64,000 nucleotides of DNA from Modicisalibacter radicis (GTDB lineage Bacteria > Pseudomonadota > Gammaproteobacteria > Pseudomonadales > Halomonadaceae). Below the pieces are notes generated by a model, which worked only from the letters and a program-made list of their open reading frames with translations, had not been told where the DNA came from and searched no databases. This document shows positions 58,722 to 64,000 of the stretch, in pieces; position 1 is the first letter of the stretch; every line of letters begins with the position of its first letter. The stretch covers positions 310,001-374,000 of the forward strand of contig NZ_CAAHFN010000065.1 in NCBI RefSeq assembly GCF_900961225.1, written 5' to 3'. The position numbers were made by a program, and so were the translations under genes.

Positions 58722-60161
58722 TCAGGCCTCCTGGGGCTGGGCATGGAATTCACGAACGTCGACGAAGTGACCGGCCAGCGCGGCGGCCGCGGCCATCGCC
58801 GGGCTGACCAGGTGGGTGCGACCGCCGTAGCCCTGGCGACCCTCGAAGTTGCGGTTCGAGGTCGAGGCGCAATGCTCGCCGGGCTCGAGCTTGTCGGCGT
58901 TCATCGCCAGGCACATCGAGCAACCCGGCTCGCGCCACTCGAAGCCGGCCTCGATGAATACCCTGTCGAGCCCCTCGGCCTCGGCCTGGCGCTTGACCAG
59001 GCCGGAGCCCGGCACCACCATCGCCAGCTTGATCGAGTCGGCGATGCGCCCGCCGCGGGCGACCTTGGCCGCCTCGCGCAGGTCCTCGATGCGCGAGTTG
59101 GTGCACGAGCCGATGAACACCTTGTCGAGCCGGATGTCGGCGATCTTCTGCTGCGGCGCCAGACCCATGTAGGCGAGCGCGCGGCGGATGCCGCCCTGCA
59201 CGGTCTCGTCGGCCTCGGCATCCGGGTCGGGTACCGAGCCGGTGACCGGCGCGACCATCTCGGGGCTGGTCCCCCAGGTGACCTGCGGGGCGATCTCGGC
59301 GGCGTCGAACACCACCTCCTTGTCGAACACGGCATCGTCGTCCGAGACCAACGCGCGCCAGTCGGCCACCGCGGCGTCCCAGAGATCGGCCGCCGGCGCG
59401 TAGGGGCGCTCGCGGAGATAGTCGATGGTAGTGTCGTCGACCCCCACCAGGCCGACCCGGGCGCCGGCCTCGATGGCCATGTTGCAGATGGTCATGCGGC
59501 CTTCCATCGACAGCTCGCGGATCGCGCTGCCGGCGAATTCGATGGCGTAGCCGGTGCCGCCGGCGGTGCCGATGCGCCCAATCACCGCGAGCACGATGTC
59601 CTTGGCGGTGACGCCGACGCCCAACCGGCCCTCGACACGCACGCGCAGGTTCTTCATCTTCTGCGCCAGCAGGCACTGGGTCGCCAGCACGTGCTCGACC
59701 TCGGAGGTCCCGATGCCGTGGGCCAGCGCCGCGAAGGCGCCGTGGGTGGCGGTGTGCGAATCGCCGCAGACCACGGTCATCCCCGGCAGGGTGGCGCCCT
59801 GCTCGGGGCCGACCACGTGGACGATACCCTGGCGGGCGTCGTTGATGCGAAACTCCTCGATGCCGAACGACTGGCAGTTGTCGTCGAGTGTCTGCACCTG
59901 GATCAGCGACACCGGATCCTTGATGCCGGCATTGCCTTCGGCGCGCTCGAGCAGCGTGGTGGGCACGTTGTGATCCGGCGTCGCCAGATTGGCGTCCAGC
60001 CGCCACGGCTTGCGCTTGGCCAGACGCAGCCCCTCGAAGGCCTGCGGTGAAGTCACTTCGTGCAGCAGGTGACGGTCGATGTAGATCAGCGCGCTGCCAT
60101 CGTCGCGCTGCTTGACCAGATGCTGCGACCACAACTTGTCGTAAAGGGTCTGGCCTGCCAT
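58722..60161 (-). CDS. leuC: 3-isopropylmalate dehydratase large subunit
   Basis: A 479-aa [4Fe-4S] enzyme isomerising 2- to 3-isopropylmalate. Cluster cysteines are in [19 protein letters not shown] and [19 protein letters not shown]. The substrate region [20 protein letters not shown] is clear. I chose ATG 60161 ([11 protein letters not shown]) with GGAGGAGA upstream. A frame to 60209 adds only a basic leader. It is divergent from a LysR regulator 203 bp away and is the first gene of the leuCD unit. Confidence 0.97.
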   Translation of the reverse strand: MAGQTLYDKLWSQHLVKQRDDGSALIYIDRHLLHEVTSPQAFEGLRLAKRKPWRLDANLATPDHNVPTTLLERAEGNAGIKDPVSLIQVQTLDDNCQSFGIEEFRINDARQGIVHVVGPEQGATLPGMTVVCGDSHTATHGAFAALAHGIGTSEVEHVLATQCLLAQKMKNLRVRVEGRLGVGVTAKDIVLAVIGRIGTAGGTGYAIEFAGSAIRELSMEGRMTICNMAIEAGARVGLVGVDDTTIDYLRERPYAPAADLWDAAVADWRALVSDDDAVFDKEVVFDAAEIAPQVTWGTSPEMVAPVTGSVPDPDAEADETVQGGIRRALAYMGLAPQQKIADIRLDKVFIGSCTNSRIEDLREAAKVARGGRIADSIKLAMVVPGSGLVKRQAEAEGLDRVFIEAGFEWREPGCSMCLAMNADKLEPGEHCASTSNRNFEGRQGYGGRTHLVSPAMAAAAALAGHFVDVREFHAQPQEA

Positions 60162-60364
60162 GGGTCTCCTCCAGCGTGCTCGTTCGAGCGTCCGGCGCCG
60201 CGGCGCCATTAGTCGGTCTTGATCCGGTCGGTCCGGTCAGGAGTAGCGGCACTCTTGATGTGTGAGGTGCCTTGTCATGTGCAAGGTTAATGGCCCCTTA
60301 CCCATGAAAGCAATTCATGTTATTTATTCTTTGAATTCCGAAACGGAATACCAAGAGAGGGATC

Positions 60365-61240
60365 ATGGATACCCAGAGCCTGCAGGCGTTCGTCGCGGTG
60401 GCCGATCATGGCTCATTTTCGCTGGCCGCCGAGGCGCTCTACCTGACCCAGCCGGCGGTCAGCAAGCGCATCGCCACCCTCGAGGACCAGCTCGGCGTAC
60501 GCCTGTTCGACCGTATCGCTCGCCGCGTCTCGCTGACCGAAGCCGGTCGATTGCTGCTGCCGCGGGCCCGCGAGATCCTGGTGATGGTCGACGACAGCCG
60601 ACGCGCCCTGGCCAACCTGGCCGGCGACGTCGGCGGCAGCCTGACCATGGCCACCAGCCACCACATCGGCCTGCACCGCCTGCCGCCGCTGCTCAAGACT
60701 TACACCCAGGCGCACCCCGACGTGCGCATGGACATGCGCTTTCTCGACTCGGAGCAGGCTTATCAGGGGGTCCTGGACGGCGAACTGGAGATCGCCGTGG
60801 TGACACTGGCCCCGTCGCCGGACCCGCAGCTCACGGTGGTGCCGGTGTGGGTCGACCAGCTGCGCTTCGTGTGCGGCAACGATCACCCGCTGGCCGGTCA
60901 CCGCACGCTCTCGCTGTCGGCCCTGACCGGCTTCGATGCGGTGCTGCCGGGTCACCTGACCTTCACCCGGGGGATCGTGGTCGAGACCTTCGCCCGCGAG
61001 GGGCTGAGGGTCGACGTGGCGCTATCGACCAATTACCTCGAGACGCTCAAGATGATGGTGGCCATCGGGCTGGGCTGGAGCCTACTGCCGGAATCGCTGA
61101 TCGACGACGAGGTCACGATCCTGCCGATCGATCATCGTCCGATCGAGCGCCCGCTGGGTTATATCGTGCACAAGAGCCGCACGCTTTCCAACGCCGCCCG
61201 CTCGATGCTGGCCCTGCTCGACGCGGCGGCGGGCGCCTGA
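60365..61240 (+). CDS. LysR-family regulator divergent from leuCD
   Basis: A 291-aa LysR-type regulator. Winged helix: MDTQSLQAFVAVADHGSFSL, AEALYLTQPAVSKRIATLED, RIARRVSLTEAGRLLLPRAR. The effector domain (about 90-290) has TMATSHHIGLHRLPPLLKTY and MMVAIGLGWSLLPESLIDDE. GAGAGGGATC precedes the ATG. Head-to-head placement with leuC makes it the likely regulator of leuCD, as in Pseudomonas, where a LysR gene occupies this place. The 203-bp gap contains the AT-rich stretch 60300-60350 with the shared promoters. The ligand is unknown. Confidence 0.9.
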   Translation: MDTQSLQAFVAVADHGSFSLAAEALYLTQPAVSKRIATLEDQLGVRLFDRIARRVSLTEAGRLLLPRAREILVMVDDSRRALANLAGDVGGSLTMATSHHIGLHRLPPLLKTYTQAHPDVRMDMRFLDSEQAYQGVLDGELEIAVVTLAPSPDPQLTVVPVWVDQLRFVCGNDHPLAGHRTLSLSALTGFDAVLPGHLTFTRGIVVETFAREGLRVDVALSTNYLETLKMMVAIGLGWSLLPESLIDDEVTILPIDHRPIERPLGYIVHKSRTLSNAARSMLALLDAAAGA

Positions 61241-61265
61241 TCAAGCTTTCACACGCCCCCGCGGA

Positions 61266-63179
61266 TCACTGCCTTTCCTGGCCGACGCCATCGCCCCGGG
61301 ACTCGCCGTCCGCTGCCGTCTCGTCATGCGCTTCGGCACCCGCGAGCAGCCCCAGCACCTGCGGAATCGACTGGCGCACGTAGCGCCCCGGTGCCGGCTC
61401 GATCGGCTTCAGTTCGCCCTCGCCCGGCTGTCGGGCGGGAACCCGCCTGGCCATGTCGACGTAGCCGTTATCGATCATCCACGCCTGCCAGTGCGGCCAC
61501 CATGAGCCCTCGTTGTGGGTCGCGCCGGCGAACCACTCCTCGGGCGTCGGCGGCAGCTCGGCGTTGGTCCAGTAGCCGTACTTGTTCTTGCTCGGCGGAT
61601 TGACGATGCCGGCAATGTGCCCCGAGCCGCCCAGCACGAAGGTCACAGGCCCCTTGGGGTATTGGGTGCCGTAGTAGGTGGAGTTCCACCTGGCGATATG
61701 ATCGTCGCGCGCCGAGACGAAATAGCTCGGCGTGGAGATCTTGCGCAGGTCGATCTTGACGCCGTCGAGCTCGATGCCGCCCGGCTCGACCAGCCGGTTC
61801 TCCAGGTACATGTTGCGCAGGTACCAGCCGTGGGTCGCCGCGGGCAGGTTGGTGCCGTCGGTGTTCCAGTACAGCAGGTCGAACGCCGCCGGCGTCTCGC
61901 CCTTGAGGTAATTGTTGACGAAGAACGACCAGAACAGATCGTTCTCGCGCAACAGGTTGAAGGAAAACGCCATGACCCGGCCGTCGAGATAACCATCGGC
62001 CGCGAGCTGGCGTTCGATGCCCTGAAGGATCGGCTCGTTGACGAACACGCCGATCTCGCCAGGATCGCTGAAATCCTGCAGCGTCGCCAGATAGGTGACC
62101 GAGCGCACCTTGCGTGCGCGCCGGGTGCTGGTCAGGTAGGCCACCGTCGAGGCGGCGAGGGTACCGCCGACGCAGTAACTGAAGAGGTTGACCGATTTTT
62201 CGCCGCAGGCCTGCTCGATCGCCCCCATCGCGGCGATCGGTCCCAGTTGCATGTAGTCGGCCCAGGTCAGGTCGCGCTGCTCGGGCCCGGGGTTGCGCCA
62301 CGAGATCAAGAATACCGTGTGGCCCTGCTCGACCAGCCAGCGCATCAGCGAGTTGTCCGGGCGCAGGTCGAGAATGTAGTACTTGTTGATCCACGGCGGA
62401 ACCACCAGCAGCGGCGTCTTGAACACCTTCTCGGTGGTCGGGGCGTACTGGATCAACTGGATCAGTTCATTCTCGTAGATCACCTCGCCGGGCGTCACGG
62501 CGATATTCTCGCCGATATGGAAAGCCTCTCGGTCGGTCATCGACACGTTGAGGCCTTCGGCGGAATTGGCCAGGTCCTCGCGCAGCCGCGCCAGGCCATC
62601 GAGCAGGTTCTGGCCCCGAGTCTCGCGAGTGATGCGCATCACTTCGGGATTGGTGGTGACGAAGTTGCTCGGCGCCATGGCGCTGACATACTGCCGGGCA
62701 TAGAACGCCAGGTTGTGCTTCTGCTTGTCGTCCAGGCCCTCGACGCTGTCGACCAGCGCCTCGACCCACTGCGCGAACACCAGATACTGCTGAAGCACGA
62801 AGCGATAGAAGGGATCCTGTCGCCAGGCGTCATCCTTGAACCGGCGATCCTTGGGGTCGGGCTCGACGATCAGCTCGCCGACATCGCCGGCCACATCACG
62901 CATCGCCTGCTGCCATATCTGCCACTGACGCTCGGCGGCGTGCAACTGGGCCCGGTAGAGTGCGTCGGGCCGGCTGGCGAGCACCTCGGCGGCGGCGCGA
63001 ATGCTCTGCTGCATGTCCTCGTAAACGGCGGAGGCGGCCTCGCTCGGCCAGATTCGCTCGACCATCTCCCCCATCAGCGTCTGGTACTCCAGACCGATCG
63101 CTTCCAACTGCGCGGTCAGTTCCGGATCGACCAGCGCCTGCCACTCACCCGACCACTCTCTCGGCCACTCTGACGCCAT
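61266..63179 (-). CDS. phaC: Poly(3-hydroxyalkanoate) synthase (class I)
   Basis: A 637-aa polymerase that links 3-hydroxyacyl-CoA units into PHA at the granule surface. The lipase-like box NLFSYCVGGTLAAS holds the nucleophile C336. The catalytic Asp is in YFVSARDDHIARWNS and His521 in LGGSGHIAGIVNPPSKNKYG. The single-subunit length and N-terminal domain (1-200) indicate class I. CGAGGAGG precedes the ATG. It follows the phasin gene by 183 bp that contain a strong hairpin, and converges with the LysR gene 25 bp away. phaA, phaB and phaR are not in the window. Confidence 0.95.
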   Translation of the reverse strand: MASEWPREWSGEWQALVDPELTAQLEAIGLEYQTLMGEMVERIWPSEAASAVYEDMQQSIRAAAEVLASRPDALYRAQLHAAERQWQIWQQAMRDVAGDVGELIVEPDPKDRRFKDDAWRQDPFYRFVLQQYLVFAQWVEALVDSVEGLDDKQKHNLAFYARQYVSAMAPSNFVTTNPEVMRITRETRGQNLLDGLARLREDLANSAEGLNVSMTDREAFHIGENIAVTPGEVIYENELIQLIQYAPTTEKVFKTPLLVVPPWINKYYILDLRPDNSLMRWLVEQGHTVFLISWRNPGPEQRDLTWADYMQLGPIAAMGAIEQACGEKSVNLFSYCVGGTLAASTVAYLTSTRRARKVRSVTYLATLQDFSDPGEIGVFVNEPILQGIERQLAADGYLDGRVMAFSFNLLRENDLFWSFFVNNYLKGETPAAFDLLYWNTDGTNLPAATHGWYLRNMYLENRLVEPGGIELDGVKIDLRKISTPSYFVSARDDHIARWNSTYYGTQYPKGPVTFVLGGSGHIAGIVNPPSKNKYGYWTNAELPPTPEEWFAGATHNEGSWWPHWQAWMIDNGYVDMARRVPARQPGEGELKPIEPAPGRYVRQSIPQVLGLLAGAEAHDETAADGESRGDGVGQERQ

Positions 63180-63278
63180 GCGTCCTCCTCGGGATCCCCG
63201 TACCGCATTCGATGACGATCATCGCTGTATAGCCATGGCTGGCAGCAATGAGACGCGCGTTACTGTCGATGACAGGGG

Positions 63279-63307
63279 GACGCCGCCGCCGTAATGGCGG
63301 CGGCGTC
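63279..63307 (-). terminator. Strong GC hairpin between phasin and phaC
   Basis: Perfect 12-bp stem GACGCCGCCGCC (63279-63290) / GGCGGCGGCGTC (63296-63307), loop of 5. No T-run follows on the minus strand, so it probably causes partial termination or protects the phasin mRNA end. Confidence 0.55.
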
Positions 63308-63362
63308 CGATGTGTTCGTTCGAACGGGCGGGCCGGGCGCGAACCCGGCCTCGCCAACGACA

Positions 63363-63833
63363 TCAGCTGGACTTGCGTGACGAACTGCTGCTGGAGCTGC
63401 TATTACCGCCGCCGCTCGACTTGGCCGAGGCCGATTCGGTAGCCGACTTGGCCGACTCGCTTGCTGCCTTGGCGGTCTGATTCGCCTGATCGGCGGCCTT
63501 CTGGCTGGCTTCGCTGAGGCCCTGCTCCAGTTCATTCCTGAAGGACATGCTCAGCTCGGTCATGGCTCGCGCGTCTTCGATCATCTGCTGGGAGAGCTCG
63601 TTCATCAGCTCGGCCTGGCGCGTCGTGAAGTCGCGCAGGTCATCGGCACTCTGGATCTCCGAGGCGGCGCGCATGCGCTCGGTACCCATCTGGGTGTAGC
63701 GCTTCATCGATTCGAGCTGGTACTGGGTCATCTTTTCCATGTTGTCCAGCATCAGACCGTTGATCTTGCGCATCGGCTCGAAGAAGCTCTTGGCCTGGTC
63801 GGCGAAGCTATTGAACATCTTGTCTTGCTGCAT
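63363..63833 (-). CDS. Phasin-family PHA granule protein
   Basis: A 156-aa amphipathic helical protein expected to coat polyhydroxyalkanoate granules. MFNSFADQAKSFFEPMRKIN, KMTQYQLESMKRYTQMGTER and DLRDFTTRQAELMNELSQQM match the phasin pattern. The last 45 residues are a low-complexity Ala/Ser/Lys tail (AASESAKSATESASAKSS) ending in a serine run. I chose ATG 63833 because GGAGGG lies 7 nt upstream. A frame to 63908 is unsupported. It is transcribed ahead of phaC. The 167 bp from 63834 to the window end show no gene. Confidence 0.9.
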   Translation of the reverse strand: MQQDKMFNSFADQAKSFFEPMRKINGLMLDNMEKMTQYQLESMKRYTQMGTERMRAASEIQSADDLRDFTTRQAELMNELSQQMIEDARAMTELSMSFRNELEQGLSEASQKAADQANQTAKAASESAKSATESASAKSSGGGNSSSSSSSSRKSS

Positions 63834-64000
63834 CTCGAATCCCTCCTGGAGGAACGGCGTAGACAGGTCGGCAATGCGATGCAGCACAGACTGCATGCTG
63901 CACCGCACAAAGCGTAGCCGGCCACTTGCGACCTTGCAATAGACGCTTGGTCACGACTTGCGGTTCTGCCGCGAGGTCGCCGATGCGCCTGCGGTGGAGC

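Noticed and set aside
57912..60050. 712-codon plus-strand open frame across leuD and leuC
   Set aside because: Antisense to two unmistakable enzymes. High GC keeps the opposite frame open. Similar shadows exist opposite fimV, phaC, BCCT and truA/trp genes.

Overview
This 64 kb window is a stretch of high-GC, gene-dense chromosome from a halophilic gammaproteobacterium, most likely a member of the Halomonadaceae (Halomonas, Chromohalobacter or a close relative). This is inference from gene content and order: the purF-cvpA-dedD-folC-accD-trpA-trpB-trpF-truA-fimV-asd-leuB-leuDC run typical of Pseudomonas and its relatives, many acidic proteins, a BCCT compatible-solute carrier, a phasin/PHA-synthase pair and a TyrR/phh phenylalanine-degradation cluster. 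I see no tRNA, rRNA, CRISPR array, insertion sequence, integrase or phage gene. I identify 54 intact or edge-truncated protein genes and one clear pseudogene.

Left part (1-10.6 kb): an edge-truncated LysR regulator, an XRE regulator with a candidate operator, a small acidic protein, hppD (tyrosine degradation), the divergent argO/argP exporter-regulator pair, a small lipoprotein, a thiamine-binding-like protein, cfa, a PAS-GGDEF diguanylate cyclase, and a slyA-hlyD-FUSC efflux operon with two SlyA-box-like sites at its promoter.

The main accessory feature (10.7-19.1 kb) is a four-gene operon, jetA-jetB-jetC-jetD (equivalent to mksF-mksE-mksB-mksG). It encodes a Wadjet/Mks SMC-like complex of the kind that restricts plasmids and helps organise the chromosome. 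All three gene junctions are 4-nt ATGA overlaps. JetC is very long (1631 aa), and the residue after its Walker B aspartate is glycine, where a catalytic glutamate is expected. The system is flanked by ordinary genes (BCCT transporter, recQ), not by mobile DNA.

Middle part (23-35.6 kb): tyrR faces the phhA-phhB-phhC operon across an intergenic region with two TyrR-box-like sites 84 bp apart. Together with hppD this makes a phenylalanine-to-homogentisate route. Then come an intact DadA-like oxidoreductase, a pncC-nadE NAD-recycling pair, a gutted dadA pseudogene, a MATE transporter, a UbiA-type prenyltransferase, an aldo/keto reductase and an NDH2-like flavoprotein.

Right part (35.6-64 kb): a polyamine-type ABC transporter operon, the yceJ/yceI-like pair, a DJ-1/PfpI protein, metZ, the long minus-strand biosynthetic run from leuC down to purF with a palindromic repeat element between leuD and leuB, a LysR regulator divergent from leuC, and phaC plus a phasin separated by a strong GC hairpin.
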